From Xanthobacteraceae bacterium (lineage in GTDB: Bacteria > Pseudomonadota > Alphaproteobacteria > Rhizobiales > Xanthobacteraceae): DNA of 34,175 nucleotides. Below, piece after piece: positions 15,447-26,153 of the stretch. The position numbers were made by a program, and so were the translations under genes. Below the pieces are notes generated by a model. It did no database searches and was not told the DNA's origin. It saw only the letters and a program-made list of their open reading frames with translations. Within the stretch, counting starts at the first letter, position 1. Every line of letters starts with the position of its first letter. The DNA lies in contig JALHLQ010000011.1 in the NCBI GenBank assembly GCA_022844485.1, positions 76,872 through 111,046 of the forward strand, read 5' to 3'.

Positions 15447-16328
15447 TTACCGCTCTCCCAACAGGCGCTTGAGCTCGTCGCGGAACGCCGGCGCGATGTC
15501 GTCGCGCGCAAGCGCGTAGGCGACATTGGCCGACAGGAAGCCGATCTTGGAACCGCAGTCGAACGTCGTCCCTTCAAATCTGAACCCATAAAAAGGCGTG
15601 CGCTCGGCCAGCCTGATCATTGCGTCGGTCAGCTGAATTTCACCGCCTGCGCCTTCCTCCTGCTTCTCCAGGAGGCCGAAAATTTGCGGCTGCAGGATGT
15701 ATCGGCCGGTAATGATCAGATTGGACGGAGCGGTCCCCTTCGGGGGCTTCTCCACCATCTGGGTGATCGAAAACGCCTTGCCCTCGGCCTTGCCGATGCC
15801 GACTACGCCGTACATGGGCGTTCGTTCGGCTGGAACCTCCTCGACGGCGATCATGTTCGCCGGCTCGCGCAGGTCGCGATAGGCGTCCATCATCTGCGCC
15901 AAGCAGCTCTTGCGCGACTGCACGAGCACGTCTGGCAGAAGTAGCGCGAAGGGTTCGTCGCCGACGAGATCGCGCGCGCACCAAACCGCGTGGCCGAGGC
16001 CAAGCGGCGATTGCTGGCGGGTGAAGCTCGTCGCGCCTGGGCCGGGAAGATCGCGCGCAAGCGCTTCGAGCTCGGAACGTTTGCCGCGCTCGCTCAGCGT
16101 CAGTTCGAGCTCCACCTGCCGGTCGAAATGATCCTCGATCACGCCTTTGTTGCGGCCTGTCACGAAAATGAAATGCTCGATTCCCGCTTCGCGCGCCTCG
16201 TCCACGACATGCTGGATCAAAGGCCGATCGACGACGGTCAGCATTTCCTTGGGCATGGCTTTCGTGGCGGGAAGAAAGCGCGTGCCAAGGCCGGCGACGG
16301 GGAAGATGGCTTTGCGGATCGGGGTCAT
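15447..16328 (-). CDS. galU: UTP-glucose-1-phosphate uridylyltransferase
   Basis: This encodes 293 residues from ATG 16328. It makes UDP-glucose from UTP and glucose-1-phosphate for lipopolysaccharide, exopolysaccharide and glucan synthesis. The nucleotide-binding motif GLGTRFLPATKAMPKEML is at residues 13-30. VDRPLIQHVVDEA, FIFVTGRNKGVIEDHFD, the uridine-site FALLLPDVLV, VEKPPKGTAPSNLIITGRY and the C-terminal FDCGSKIGFLSANVAYAL are all conserved. A TTG at 16340 would add four residues; neither start has a strong Shine-Dalgarno sequence. It is convergent with the beta-barrel gene and divergent from the lytic transglycosylase gene. Confidence 0.94.
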   Translation of the reverse strand: MTPIRKAIFPVAGLGTRFLPATKAMPKEMLTVVDRPLIQHVVDEAREAGIEHFIFVTGRNKGVIEDHFDRQVELELTLSERGKRSELEALARDLPGPGATSFTRQQSPLGLGHAVWCARDLVGDEPFALLLPDVLVQSRKSCLAQMMDAYRDLREPANMIAVEEVPAERTPMYGVVGIGKAEGKAFSITQMVEKPPKGTAPSNLIITGRYILQPQIFGLLEKQEEGAGGEIQLTDAMIRLAERTPFYGFRFEGTTFDCGSKIGFLSANVAYALARDDIAPAFRDELKRLLGER

Positions 16329-16477
16329 GTCGGAGGGCAATTCGGAGGATTAACGGGGGATGGGAGGGATCGTTCCTGTGTCCAGGGAATGAGAAAACAT
16401 GAAGGCAGACGCAAGGTCACGCGGTTTCGTCGCACGTGGTTTAGGCCGTCACGGGTTGTCAGAAGCGCCCGCAGGCG

Positions 16478-16493
16478 TTAATCGGCGGTAAAC
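16478..16493. promoter_or_regulatory. CtrA-like box upstream of the lytic transglycosylase
   Basis: On the minus strand this reads TTTA-N7-TTAAC, one mismatch from the CtrA consensus. It lies 70 bases before the transglycosylase start, in the divergent promoter region shared with galU. Chance occurrence is possible. Confidence 0.28.
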
Positions 16494-16562
16494 TCAAACC
16501 GGGCCAATAGGGTCCAAGGGCCGATTTTGCGGGTGCTCCGCTCGGCCAGGGGAATAACACGC

Positions 16563-17957
16563 ATGACGACGAAAGGACGCGCCTTGCGTCTGCGCTCGCT
16601 GCTGCCGACTCTGGCGCTGGGCGCGTTGGGGGCGCATGGAGCGTTCGCTCAAGGAACGATCAATCGACCGCCGGCGCCGATACCGGTGACGAGTGGCGCC
16701 ATGCCGGCAGTCGCCCCTGCCGCGCTGCCCACGCACGCGACCCCCCCAATGCCCCCGCCGGCACCGCCTTGGAGCGGCGAATCCGGCGCGTCCGGCCATC
16801 CGCTGATGACCGCTGACGCCATCCGCGCGGCTGCGGCGAACTTTCCGACCTGCATTGCGCAGTTGTGGCCGGAAGCGGCGCGGCGGGGCATTTCACGGCA
16901 GAGCTTCGACGCGCATACCGCAGGACTCGAGCCGGATTTGCGTATCATGGACCTGCTCGATTCGCAGCCTGAGTTCAGCAAGGCGTTCTGGGACTATCTC
17001 GACGTCCTCGTGACCGATGCGCGTATTGCCCGGGGGCGTGAGTTGCTCGCCTTGCATCAGGCCACGTTTGAGGCCGTCGAGAGAACCTATGGCGTGGACC
17101 GGCACGTCATCGCGGCGATCTGGGGGGTCGAATCGAATTACGGCACGCAGGGCGGCGACCGTCCGGTGGTTCGCTCGACGGCGACGCTCGCCTGCATCGG
17201 ACGACGGCAGGATTATTTCCGCGAAGAGTTCCTCTCCACGCTCGAGATCCTTCATCGCGGCGACGTGCGCCCGCAGAACCTGCGGGGATCGTGGGCCGGC
17301 GCGTTCGGCCCGACGCAATTCATGCCGACATCGTTCAAACGTTTTGCGCTCGACTTCGACCGCGACGGCCGGCGCGACGTGGTCGAGTCCATCCCCGACG
17401 TGATCGCTTCGACCGCCAACAACCTCAAACGCGATGGCTGGGCCGAGGGCCAGGCCTGGGGCTATGAGGTGATCGTGCCGCAAGGCTTCGATTACCTGCT
17501 TGCGGATCGCTCCCGGCAATTCACGCTGGCGGAGTGGCAGGCCATGGGCGTGACGCGCCCGTCCGGGCAAGGCTTTCCGCGCCCAGGCGAGCGCGCCTAT
17601 CTCCTCGTGCCCGCCGGCGCGCGCGGGCCAGGTTTTCTCATGCTCGGCAATTTCCGCGTGATCATGAAATATAATCCGGCGGAGGCCTATGCGCTTGCCA
17701 TCGGCCATCTTGCCGACCGGCTGCACGGGGGCGGCCCGATCGTTCAGCCCTGGCCGCGCGAGCAGCGGGTTCTGGGGCGCGCAGAGCGGCTGGAACTCCA
17801 GCAATGGCTTGCGCATTACGGGCTCTATTCCGGCGAGGCGGACGGGCGGATCGGACCGAAGACACGGGCTGCCGTGCGCGATTTCCAGTCGCGGGCCGGT
17901 CTGGTTCCGGACGGGTTTGCCTCGGAGGAACTCCTGATCAGGCTTCGGGCGCGTTAA
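16563..17957 (+). CDS. Lytic murein transglycosylase (MltB type) with peptidoglycan-binding domain
   Basis: This encodes 464 residues. It cleaves the MurNAc-GlcNAc bond of peptidoglycan with formation of 1,6-anhydroMurNAc. A signal peptide covers about residues 1-34 (SLLPTLALGALGAHGAFAQ), with no lipobox, so it is probably a soluble periplasmic form rather than an MltB lipoprotein. A Pro/Ala-rich linker (about 38-75) precedes the SLT_2 catalytic domain (about 80-375), with the catalytic glutamate E190 in AIWGVESNYGT and the motif GAFGPTQFMPTSF. A PG_binding_1 domain occupies about 400-460 (LQQWLAHYGLYSGEADGRIG). ATG 16563 follows CAGGGGAA. A DUF459 envelope protein follows 75 bases downstream on the same strand. 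Confidence 0.92.
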   Translation: MTTKGRALRLRSLLPTLALGALGAHGAFAQGTINRPPAPIPVTSGAMPAVAPAALPTHATPPMPPPAPPWSGESGASGHPLMTADAIRAAAANFPTCIAQLWPEAARRGISRQSFDAHTAGLEPDLRIMDLLDSQPEFSKAFWDYLDVLVTDARIARGRELLALHQATFEAVERTYGVDRHVIAAIWGVESNYGTQGGDRPVVRSTATLACIGRRQDYFREEFLSTLEILHRGDVRPQNLRGSWAGAFGPTQFMPTSFKRFALDFDRDGRRDVVESIPDVIASTANNLKRDGWAEGQAWGYEVIVPQGFDYLLADRSRQFTLAEWQAMGVTRPSGQGFPRPGERAYLLVPAGARGPGFLMLGNFRVIMKYNPAEAYALAIGHLADRLHGGGPIVQPWPREQRVLGRAERLELQQWLAHYGLYSGEADGRIGPKTRAAVRDFQSRAGLVPDGFASEELLIRLRAR

Positions 17958-18032
17958 CCCTTGTCCTGCCGGAAAGGCTGCCTACTCCCGGCCTTGATCA
18001 GGTATTATGTCGGCAGCAAACAGGGCAACGCG

Positions 18033-19574
18033 ATGAACCTGAACTCTCTGCTCCGCGCGGCGCTCGCCGTCCTGCCGTTCGTGGTTGCGATCCCCGTCTA
18101 CGTGCAAAGCACGACGCCGGCGCGAGGGCAGTTCTTCTTCGACGACCGTTATCCGTTTCTCGAACGGCGGCGCGGTCCCTACTACGATCCGCGCGAGTAT
18201 CAGCAACGAGAGCGCCCGCAGCCGCCGGCGGATCATTCGCGGGCGCCTGCTCCAGCCCCGCGCAAAGCCGACCAGCCGCCACCGAAAACCATCGTCGTGC
18301 TCGGCGATTCAATGGCGGATTGGCTGGCCTATGGACTCGAGGACGCGTTCAACGAGACGCCGGAAATCGGAATTCTTCGCAAACATCGGACGAATTCAGG
18401 TCTGATCCGCGGTGACACGCGAGCCGACTCGCTTGATTGGGTGCAGGCTGCACGCGACATTCTCAATGCCGACAAGGCCGACTTCATTGTCATGATGATC
18501 GGGCTCGGCGATCGTCAGGCGATCAGGGAACGGCTGGAGCCGCGACGTACGCCGGGCCAGGGTCAATCGGCTCAGAGCCAGCAAGGACGACCCGGCGCAC
18601 AAAGCCAGACCACGCCGCAGCCAGCCCAGCCGGCAGAGACGCCTGCGCAGCAGAGACCTGAAGAGGGTGGCGACCCGCCTTCCGTGACGGCGCCGGAGGG
18701 AACTCGTGGCGGAACCTTGCTCACCCACGAATTCAGATCCGAGCGCTGGACCGAGCTTTACGGCAAAAGAATCGACGAACTGATCGTGGTGCTCAAGGCC
18801 AAAGGCGTCCCGGTTTATTGGGTCGGCCTACCAGCGGTTCGCGGTACGCGGTCGACCGCTGACGCCGTATTCCTGAACGAACTGGTCCGGACCCGCGCCG
18901 AGCGGGCCGGTATCACCTACATCGACGTTTGGGACGGCTTTGTGGACGACGGCGGAAGCTTCAACGTGCAAGGGCCCGATGTCGAAGGCCAGATCCGCCG
19001 CTTACGCACGGCCGACGGCATCCACTTCACGAAGGCTGGAGCGCGCAAGCTTGCGCATTATGTTGAGCGCGAAATCCAGCGGGCCCTTGTCGCCCAGCCG
19101 GTGCTCGTGTCGCTGCCGACGCAGGCGCCCGAAGAGCCGCTACCTCCCTTGGCGCCCGGCGGCCGTATCATTCCGGGGCGGCCTGTCGCAGGGCCGATCG
19201 TATACCTGACGGGCGCGCCAAAGGGTGGCGAGGAATTGCTAGGCGGCAGCGCGCGCAATCCAGCCCCCGACCAGACCGCAACGCGCGTGCTGTTGCGCGG
19301 TGAGGCCATTTCAGCTCCTGCTGGACGCGCCGACGACTTCGCTTGGCCGCGGCGAGAAATGACCAATGCAAGCGTGAGCAACATCACTGAACCCGAATTG
19401 CCGCCGCCGCCCGGCTCCGAAGCCGCCGCGCGCGCCGCGCAGGCGGCCGCCGCCGCAAAACAGGTTCCGTCGCGTCCCGCTCAGCCGCGGGTTGCTCAAC
19501 CGCGTCCGCAGTACCAGCAGCAATACGCGCCGCCGCAGTCGCGCTGGCCAAGTTTCTGGCCGTTCGGACGGTAG
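18033..19574 (+). CDS. Secreted SGNH-hydrolase-fold protein with DUF459 domain
   Basis: This encodes 513 residues. A hydrophobic N-terminal segment (about 5-26) is a signal peptide or anchor. A Pro/Arg-rich stretch precedes the DUF459/SGNH domain (about 85-350), with the block I serine S93 in VVLGDSMADWL, the glycine block at MIGLGDRQAI, and the block V dyad D328/H331 in DGIHFTKAG. The domain is interrupted at about residues 170-230 by a low-complexity Gln/Pro/Gly insertion (GQGQSAQSQQGRPGAQSQ). The last 110 residues are Pro/Ala/Gln-rich and end in WPSFWPFGR. SGNH proteins next to peptidoglycan genes often act on acyl groups of envelope glycans, but no substrate is established. ATG 18033 has only a weak AGGG upstream. 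Confidence 0.83.
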   Translation: MNLNSLLRAALAVLPFVVAIPVYVQSTTPARGQFFFDDRYPFLERRRGPYYDPREYQQRERPQPPADHSRAPAPAPRKADQPPPKTIVVLGDSMADWLAYGLEDAFNETPEIGILRKHRTNSGLIRGDTRADSLDWVQAARDILNADKADFIVMMIGLGDRQAIRERLEPRRTPGQGQSAQSQQGRPGAQSQTTPQPAQPAETPAQQRPEEGGDPPSVTAPEGTRGGTLLTHEFRSERWTELYGKRIDELIVVLKAKGVPVYWVGLPAVRGTRSTADAVFLNELVRTRAERAGITYIDVWDGFVDDGGSFNVQGPDVEGQIRRLRTADGIHFTKAGARKLAHYVEREIQRALVAQPVLVSLPTQAPEEPLPPLAPGGRIIPGRPVAGPIVYLTGAPKGGEELLGGSARNPAPDQTATRVLLRGEAISAPAGRADDFAWPRREMTNASVSNITEPELPPPPGSEAAARAAQAAAAAKQVPSRPAQPRVAQPRPQYQQQYAPPQSRWPSFWPFGR

Positions 19575-19606
19575 CGAGCCCGACAAGACCAAGCACACCG
19601 GCTTGT

Positions 19607-21022
19607 TCACCGCGGGAGGGTCGTCGATCCCATCAAGAACGCGTCGACGGAGTGGGCCGCCTGCCGGCCTTCGCGGATCGCCCAGACGACGAGCGACTGG
19701 CCGCGGCGCATGTCGCCGGCCGTAAAGACTTTCGGAATCGATGTCTTGTAGGAGAGCGTGTCGGCTTTCACGTTGCCACGCGGGTCAAGGTCCACGCCGA
19801 GAGTGGCGAGCATGCCCTCATGCACGGGGGAGACGAAGCCCATGGCCAAGAGAACGAGATCGGTTCTCAGTTCGAATTCCGTGCCAGGGATGGCATTGAA
19901 GTCCGCATCGACGCGCGCGCAGTGAAGCGTCTTCACCTGCCCGTTGCTGCCTGAAAACTTCTGGGTCATCACCGCGAACTCACGTTCCGCTCCCTCTTCA
20001 TGACTGGAGGAGGTGCGCAGCTTGAGCGGCCAGTTCGGCCAGGTGAGAAGCTTGTCCTCCTTGTCCGGCGGCTTCGGCATGATCTCGAGCTGCGTGACCG
20101 ACAACGCGCCCTGGCGCACCGCGGTACCGATGCAGTCGGAGCCGGTGTCGCCGCCGCCGATCACCACAACGTGCTTGCGGCTCGCCAGGATCGGCGCGCC
20201 CTCGACCGGCTCATCGTTTACGCGGCGATTCTGCTGCGGCAGAAAGTCCATCGCGAAATGGATGCCCGACAGCTCACGCCCGGGAATCGGCAGATCGCGC
20301 GGCTTCTCCGCGCCGGCCGCGAGAACGATCGCGTCAAATCCTTTCAGCAAATCCTGCGCCGGCACGTTCACGCCGACATGCGCGTTGTAGTGAAACACGA
20401 CGCCTTCCGCGGCCATTTGTGCAACTCGCCGGTCGACATAACGCTTCTCGAGCTTGAAATCCGGTATGCCGTATTGCAGGAGTCCGCCGGCCTTGGCGAA
20501 CTTCTCGAACACGTGCACTTCGTGCCCGACGCGAGCGAGCTGTTGCGCGCAGGCGAGCCCGGCCGGACCTGAGCCGACAATGGCGACCTTCTTGCCGCTC
20601 CGGTGCGATGGGGGTTCGGGAATGATCCAGCCTTCGTCCCAGGCGCGGTCGGCGATCGTGCACTCGATGGTCTTGATTGTGACCGGATTGTCTTCGAGGT
20701 TCAGCGTGCAAGCCGCCTCGCAGGGCGCCGGACAGACGCGGCCGGTGAACTCCGGAAAATTGTTCGTCGAATGAAGATTGAGATGCGCGTCCTTCCAGTC
20801 GCCACGATAGACAAGATCGTTCCAATCCGGGATCTGGTTGTTCACCGGACAGCCGGTGTGACAATAGGGAATGCCGCAATTCATGCATCGTGCGGCCTGG
20901 TCGCGCGTCGCCTCTTCCGAGAGCGGAATGACGAACTCCTTGTAATGGCGCACGCGATCGGAGGCCGGCTTGTAGCGCCGGTCCTGGCGATCGATCTCCA
21001 GAAAACCCGTGACCTTGCCCAT
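19607..21022 (-). CDS. gltD: Glutamate synthase (NADPH) small subunit
   Basis: This 471-residue beta subunit of GOGAT passes electrons from NADPH to the large subunit. An N-terminal cysteine-rich domain holds the 4Fe-4S ligands ([17 protein letters not shown] at about 46-62, and [13 protein letters not shown] near 97-109). The FAD-binding fingerprint [18 protein letters not shown] begins near 146, and the NADPH fingerprint [17 protein letters not shown] is near 288. The C-terminus has [16 protein letters not shown], the FAD-closing motif. The gene starts 6 bases after the gltB stop codon, so the two are co-transcribed and translationally coupled. Length is standard. Confidence 0.96.
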   Translation of the reverse strand: MGKVTGFLEIDRQDRRYKPASDRVRHYKEFVIPLSEEATRDQAARCMNCGIPYCHTGCPVNNQIPDWNDLVYRGDWKDAHLNLHSTNNFPEFTGRVCPAPCEAACTLNLEDNPVTIKTIECTIADRAWDEGWIIPEPPSHRSGKKVAIVGSGPAGLACAQQLARVGHEVHVFEKFAKAGGLLQYGIPDFKLEKRYVDRRVAQMAAEGVVFHYNAHVGVNVPAQDLLKGFDAIVLAAGAEKPRDLPIPGRELSGIHFAMDFLPQQNRRVNDEPVEGAPILASRKHVVVIGGGDTGSDCIGTAVRQGALSVTQLEIMPKPPDKEDKLLTWPNWPLKLRTSSSHEEGAEREFAVMTQKFSGSNGQVKTLHCARVDADFNAIPGTEFELRTDLVLLAMGFVSPVHEGMLATLGVDLDPRGNVKADTLSYKTSIPKVFTAGDMRRGQSLVVWAIREGRQAAHSVDAFLMGSTTLPR

Positions 21023-21028
21023 GCGATA

Positions 21029-24000
21029 CTACGCTCCGGCCGCCAGGCGCGGCACAGGCGGCTCGGTCGCCCCGAGTTCGGCAAGCGCACGGCGGTATTC
21101 AACCGGCATCACTTTGCGGAACTTCGGCAGGTATTCGTTCCAGCGATCGAGAATTTCGCGCGCGCGGCGCGAACCGGTGTTGCGCATGTGGTTGGCGATC
21201 AACTGGTGCAGCCGCTCGGCGTCGTAGCGCGTCATGTCCTTCATCACATCGACCCGCCCGTGGTGCTCGAGATCGCCTGTGTGATAGTGACGGTCGATGA
21301 CTTCTTCTTCCTCCAGCACGGGCTCGAGCTCCACCATCGCCAGATTGCAACGTGACGCGAAGGCGCCGTCTTCATCCAACACGTAAGCGATGCCGCCTGA
21401 CATGCCTGCCGCGAAGTTGCGTCCTGTTCTTCCGAGCACGACCACGACGCCGCCGGTCATGTATTCGCAGCAGTGATCGCCGGCGCCCTCGACAACGGCG
21501 ATCGCGCCGGAATTGCGCACGGCAAAGCGCTCCCCGGCGATGCCGCGGAAGTAGCATTCGCCTTCGATCGCCCCATAAAGCACCGTGTTGCCGACGATGA
21601 TCGATTCCTCCGGCACGAGGCGGCTGGCATCGCGCGACGGATAGACGATCAGCCGCCCGCCGGAGAGGCCTTTGCCGACATAATCGTTGGCTTCTCCTTC
21701 GAGCTCGAGGGTGATGCCGTGCGCGAGCCATGCGCCGAAGCTCTGTCCCGCAGTGCCCGTTGCCTTGATGTGGATCGTGTCGTCGGGCAGTCCGGCATGA
21801 CCATAGATCTTGGCGATCTCGCCCGACAGCATGGCGGCGGTGGTGCGGTCCGTGTTCTTGATCTTTGTCTCGATCTTCACCGGAGCGCCGCGGTCTATCG
21901 CCGCCCGTGCCTGCGCAATCAGCTTGCGGTCGAGGATCTCGGCGATCTGATGATCCTGCGGCTCGCATTTGTAGATCTTCACGTCAGCGGAGACGTCCGG
22001 CTTATGAAACAGGTTTGAAAAGTCGAGACCTTTTGCCTTCCAGTGAGCGACGAAGTCGACCTGGTCGAGCATCTGCATCTGCCCGATCATCTCGTTGAAC
22101 GTGCGGTAGCCAAGCTCAGCCATCAGCTCGCGCACTTCCTCGGCGACGAAAAAGAAATAGTTGATGACGTGCTCGGGATGGCCCCGGAAGCGCTTACGCA
22201 AGACGGGGTCTTGCGTCGCGACGCCGACCGGACAGGTGTTCAAGTGACACTTGCGCATCATGATGCAGCCCGCTGCGATTAATGGGGCGGTTGCGAAACC
22301 GAACTCGTCCGCGCCCAGCATGGCGCCGATCACGACGTCGCGCCCGGTGCGGATGCCGCCGTCGACCTGGACTGCGATGCGCCCGCGCAAGCGGTTGTTG
22401 ACAAGCGTCTGGTGGGTTTCGGCGAGGCCGATTTCCCAAGGCGATCCCGCATGTTTGATCGAGGTGAGGGGCGACGCGCCGGTGCCGCCCTCGAAACCGG
22501 CAATGGTGACGTGGTCGGCGCGAGCTTTCGATACGCCGGCGGCAACGGTGCCGACCCCGACTTCAGAGACGAGCTTGACCGACACGTCGGCCGAGGGATT
22601 CACGTTTTTCAGGTCGAAGATAAGCTGCGCGAGGTCCTCGATCGAATAGATGTCATGGTGCGGCGGCGGCGAGATGAGGCCAACGCCGGGCGTCGAGTGG
22701 CGAACCTTGGCGATCACGGCATCGACCTTGTGGCCGGGGAGTTGCCCCCCCTCGCCGGGCTTTGCGCCTTGTGCCATCTTGATCTGCATAACGTCAGAAT
22801 TGACCAGGTACTCCGTGGTCACGCCGAAGCGCCCGGAGGCGACCTGCTTGATGGCAGAACGCATGGAGTCGCCATTCGGCAAGGTCCGGAAACGGTCCGC
22901 CTCCTCACCGCCTTCGCCGGTGTTCGACTTGCCGCCGATGCGGTTCATGGCAATCGCAAGTGTCGTATGCGCCTCGCGCGAGATCGAGCCGAAGGACATC
23001 GCGCCGGTGGCGAAGCGCTTCACGATCTCTTTCGCCGGCTCGACTTCCTCAAGAGACACTGGCGTGCGGCCGTCCTCCGTCGCCGACTTGAGGCGGAACA
23101 GCCCGCGAATGGTCACGAGCTTTTCCGACTGCTCGTTCACCAGACGGGCGAATACGCGGTATTTGTCCTGCGAATTGCCGCGAACAGCGTGTTGCAGCGT
23201 CGAGACCGTCTCGGCATTCCACACATGCGCCTCCCCGCGCAGGCGGAAGGCATATTCGCCGCCGACCTCGAGGGCGTCGCGCAGCACGGGGACTTCGCCA
23301 AAAGCATCCGCATGGCGGCGCACTGTCTCCTCGGCGATTTGGTCGAGGCCAACGCCCTCCACGCGGGTCGCCGTGCCGAAGAAGAATTGATCCACGAAAT
23401 CATGGCGCAGCCCGACCGCATCGAAAATCTGCGCGCCGCAATACGATTGATAGGTGGAGATGCCCATCTTGGACATCACTTTCAAAATGCCTTTGTCGAT
23501 CGACTTGATGTAGCGCTTGATGATCTCATTCTCGGAGATCTTTTCCGGCAGATCATCTTTCATCGCAATCAGCGTCTCGAAGGCGAGATAGGGGTTTATC
23601 GCCTCGGCACCGTATCCAGCGAGACAACAGAAATGATGCACTTCGCGCGCATCGCCGGTCTCGACCACAAGGCCGACCGCGGTGCGCAGGCCCTTGCGTA
23701 TCAGATGATGGTGCACGGCGGCGGTGGCGAGCAGCGAGGGAATCGGAATTCGTTCAGCGCTCACGCGGCGGTCAGACAAAATGATGATGTTGTAGCCGGA
23801 GCGCACGGCCGCTTCCGAGCGCTCGCACAATTTCTGCAGGGCCTCCTTCATCCCGGACGCGGCTTGCTCAGCAGGGTAGGTGATGTCCAGCGTGCGGGTG
23901 TCGAACTGTTCCTCGATGTGGCTGATCGAGCGGATCTTCTCCAGATCCTCATTGGTGAGGATCGGCTGGCGCACCTCGAGCCGTTTTTGGTGGGAAAGGC

Positions 24001-25738
24001 CTTTCAGGTCGAACAGGTTCGGCCGCGGCCCGATGAAGGACACGAGCGACATCACGAGCTCTTCGCGAATCGGATCGATCGGCGGGTTGGTCACCTGCGC
24101 AAAATTCTGCTTGAAGTAGGTGAAGAGCAGCTTGGGCTTGTCGGAGAGCGCGGAGATGGGCGTGTCGTTGCCCATCGAGCCGATGGGCTCCTGACCGGTG
24201 GTCGCCATCGGTTCGAGCAGGATCTGCAGGTCCTCCTGCGTGTAGCCGAAGGTCTGCTGACGATCGAGCAACGAGACGTTGGTGCGTGAGGCGCGCGGCT
24301 GCACCGGCGGCAAGTCCTCGAGCACGATCTGCGTGCGCTTGAGCCAATTCTTGTAGGGGTGCTTCTTCGCGAGGCTCGCCTTGATTTCGTCGTCGGCGAT
24401 GATGCGGCCCTCCACCAGATCGACCAGCAGCATTTTTCCCGGTTGGAGACGCCACTTGGTGACAATCTGGTCTTCAGGAATCGGCAGCACGCCCGCTTCG
24501 GAAGCCATGACAACGCGGTCGTCGGCGGTGACGAGCCAGCGCGCCGGGCGCAGACCGTTCCTGTCGAGCGTCGCACCGATCTGGCGCCCGTCGGTGAAAG
24601 CGATCGCTGCCGGGCCGTCCCACGGCTCCATCAACGCTGCATGATATTCGTAGAAGGCGCGGCGCTCATTATCCATCAACGGATTGCCGGCCCAGGCTTC
24701 CGGGATCAGCATCATCGCCGCATGCGCCAGCGAGTAGCCGCCGCGCACGAGAAACTCGAGCGCGTTGTCAAAGCAGGCAGTGTCGGATTGGCCCTCGTAG
24801 GAAATGGGCCAAAGCTTCGTGATGTCGTCGCCGTAAAGCTGCGAGGAAACGGAGGCCTGCCGCGCCGCCATCCAGTTCAAGTTGCCGCGCAGCGTGTTGA
24901 TCTCCCCGTTGTGCGCAACCATGCGATAAGGATGCGCCAGCGGCCAGCTCGGGAAGGTGTTGGTCGAGAACCGTTGATGCACCAGCGCCAATGCGGTCTC
25001 GAAATCTTTTTCGTGGAGATCCGGATAGTACTTGCCGAGCTGGTCGGCGAGGAACATGCCCTTGTAGACTAGAGTGCGGCAGGAGAGCGAAACAGGATAA
25101 TAGCCGGCAAGACGCCGTTCGCGCTTGTTGTAGATCGTGCCGGAAATCACCTTACGGAGGATGAACAGCCGACGCTCGAATTCGTCCTCGTCCTTGATGC
25201 CTTTTCCGCGTGCGATGAAGACCTGCATGTGCACAGGTTCGGTCGGCGTCACGGACACGCCAAGCGAAGAATTATCGGTCGGCACTTCGCGCCAGCCAAG
25301 CAGCACCTGCCCTTCGCGCGCGACAACCTCCGCGTAGGTATCGAGGATCACCTGCCGCCAAGCCGGCTCGCGCGGCATGAACACGTGGCCGACCGCGTAA
25401 TGGCCGGGCTCCGGCAGCGTGAAGCCGAGTTCCTGTGCCTTGCGGGAAAAAAAACGGTGCGGAATCTGCACGAGAATGCCAGCGCCGTCGCCGGCACGCG
25501 GGTCGGCGCCGACCGCGCCGCGATGCTCGAGATTGAGCAAAATGGTCAGGGCGTCGGAGACGATCTTGTGCGACTTGCGACCCTTGATGTCGGCAATGAA
25601 GCCGACGCCACAGGAGTCCTTCTCGAGCAGCGGATCAAAGAGGCCTTGCGCCGCAGGATGCATGGGGTGACGCCCACACGCGGCGTCGGTCCCCCGTGAG
25701 ACTGCATGGCACTCCAGACCCGGTCGTGACGCTCCCAT
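21029..25738 (-). CDS. gltB: Glutamate synthase (NADPH) large subunit
   Basis: This encodes 1,569 residues. It converts glutamine and 2-oxoglutarate to two glutamates, the main ammonium-assimilation route with glutamine synthetase. In order it has a class-II glutamine amidotransferase domain starting at the catalytic cysteine of [11 protein letters not shown], a central domain, an FMN/2-oxoglutarate synthase domain ([28 protein letters not shown]), the 3Fe-4S cysteines in [16 protein letters not shown], and the GXGXG domain ([20 protein letters not shown]). From ATG 25738 the N-terminal cysteine is residue 43, giving a 42-residue propeptide, the length known for E. coli GltB; GAGAGGG lies upstream. 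ATG 25663 would leave only 17 residues, and the frame open to 25816 lacks support. Confidence 0.96.
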   Translation of the reverse strand: MGASRPGLECHAVSRGTDAACGRHPMHPAAQGLFDPLLEKDSCGVGFIADIKGRKSHKIVSDALTILLNLEHRGAVGADPRAGDGAGILVQIPHRFFSRKAQELGFTLPEPGHYAVGHVFMPREPAWRQVILDTYAEVVAREGQVLLGWREVPTDNSSLGVSVTPTEPVHMQVFIARGKGIKDEDEFERRLFILRKVISGTIYNKRERRLAGYYPVSLSCRTLVYKGMFLADQLGKYYPDLHEKDFETALALVHQRFSTNTFPSWPLAHPYRMVAHNGEINTLRGNLNWMAARQASVSSQLYGDDITKLWPISYEGQSDTACFDNALEFLVRGGYSLAHAAMMLIPEAWAGNPLMDNERRAFYEYHAALMEPWDGPAAIAFTDGRQIGATLDRNGLRPARWLVTADDRVVMASEAGVLPIPEDQIVTKWRLQPGKMLLVDLVEGRIIADDEIKASLAKKHPYKNWLKRTQIVLEDLPPVQPRASRTNVSLLDRQQTFGYTQEDLQILLEPMATTGQEPIGSMGNDTPISALSDKPKLLFTYFKQNFAQVTNPPIDPIREELVMSLVSFIGPRPNLFDLKGLSHQKRLEVRQPILTNEDLEKIRSISHIEEQFDTRTLDITYPAEQAASGMKEALQKLCERSEAAVRSGYNIIILSDRRVSAERIPIPSLLATAAVHHHLIRKGLRTAVGLVVETGDAREVHHFCCLAGYGAEAINPYLAFETLIAMKDDLPEKISENEIIKRYIKSIDKGILKVMSKMGISTYQSYCGAQIFDAVGLRHDFVDQFFFGTATRVEGVGLDQIAEETVRRHADAFGEVPVLRDALEVGGEYAFRLRGEAHVWNAETVSTLQHAVRGNSQDKYRVFARLVNEQSEKLVTIRGLFRLKSATEDGRTPVSLEEVEPAKEIVKRFATGAMSFGSISREAHTTLAIAMNRIGGKSNTGEGGEEADRFRTLPNGDSMRSAIKQVASGRFGVTTEYLVNSDVMQIKMAQGAKPGEGGQLPGHKVDAVIAKVRHSTPGVGLISPPPHHDIYSIEDLAQLIFDLKNVNPSADVSVKLVSEVGVGTVAAGVSKARADHVTIAGFEGGTGASPLTSIKHAGSPWEIGLAETHQTLVNNRLRGRIAVQVDGGIRTGRDVVIGAMLGADEFGFATAPLIAAGCIMMRKCHLNTCPVGVATQDPVLRKRFRGHPEHVINYFFFVAEEVRELMAELGYRTFNEMIGQMQMLDQVDFVAHWKAKGLDFSNLFHKPDVSADVKIYKCEPQDHQIAEILDRKLIAQARAAIDRGAPVKIETKIKNTDRTTAAMLSGEIAKIYGHAGLPDDTIHIKATGTAGQSFGAWLAHGITLELEGEANDYVGKGLSGGRLIVYPSRDASRLVPEESIIVGNTVLYGAIEGECYFRGIAGERFAVRNSGAIAVVEGAGDHCCEYMTGGVVVVLGRTGRNFAAGMSGGIAYVLDEDGAFASRCNLAMVELEPVLEEEEVIDRHYHTGDLEHHGRVDVMKDMTRYDAERLHQLIANHMRNTGSRRAREILDRWNEYLPKFRKVMPVEYRRALAELGATEPPVPRLAAGA

Positions 25739-26153
25739 AATCGCCCTCTCATGCCGCCAATCCGGCGCGCGGTCTTCGCTTTCGCGGGAGCAGTGCACCC
25801 GCGCCGCGGAGTTCATCCTTTAGGTGCGCGGCCGGGGGACGACCGCCGTTTGCCTGCAGCGCAGCCGAACGGCACGCGCTACGCCCGCGCGTCCCGCGCT
25901 ACCGGCAAAGCCCGCATTAGGACAGCATTGCTGTCCTAACAGCAACATGGCAAATTTGTGCTCGCGGCACAAGGGACAAAACGGTAGCTGGGCGCCGACG
26001 CTTGCCATTTGTTGCCGTGGGCAGAGTCCAGGGTACACAAAGAACCATAGGCCGCCATTCTCACGCAATGGCATTGCTTGACGCGGGGGACGCTGCATAC
26101 GAGGTCATTCCCTTCTCCCCGGGACGAGGGAGTGCGTGCACCATGAGGGGCCG
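25739..26153. other. Intergenic spacer between divergent gltB and threonine aldolase genes
   Basis: These 415 bases hold two divergent promoters, which I cannot place confidently. The segment has lower GC from about 25917 onward. Short frames exist on both strands, but none has a ribosome binding site or recognisable domain. The only clear structure is the overlapping palindrome pair at 25917-25945. A CCCTTCTCCCCGGGACGAGGG stretch near 26110-26130 is a weak repeat-like hairpin. Confidence 0.5.
25917..25945. promoter_or_regulatory. Two overlapping perfect palindromes (operator or attenuator candidate)
   Basis: Palindrome A has 10-base arms TTAGGACAGC and GCTGTCCTAA around ATT (25917-25939). 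Palindrome B has 7-base arms TTGCTGT and ACAGCAA around CCTA (25928-25945). They share the TGCTGT half-site, so only one hairpin could form in RNA, or three half-sites could bind protein in DNA. The pair lies about 180 bases upstream of gltB and 210 upstream of the aldolase gene. I do not recognise the cognate regulator. Confidence 0.5.

Noticed and set aside
22412..24289. Very long plus-strand open frame opposite gltB
   Set aside because: It lies wholly antisense to a firmly identified gltB. Long antisense frames are common in GC-rich coding DNA, and the translation has no domain.
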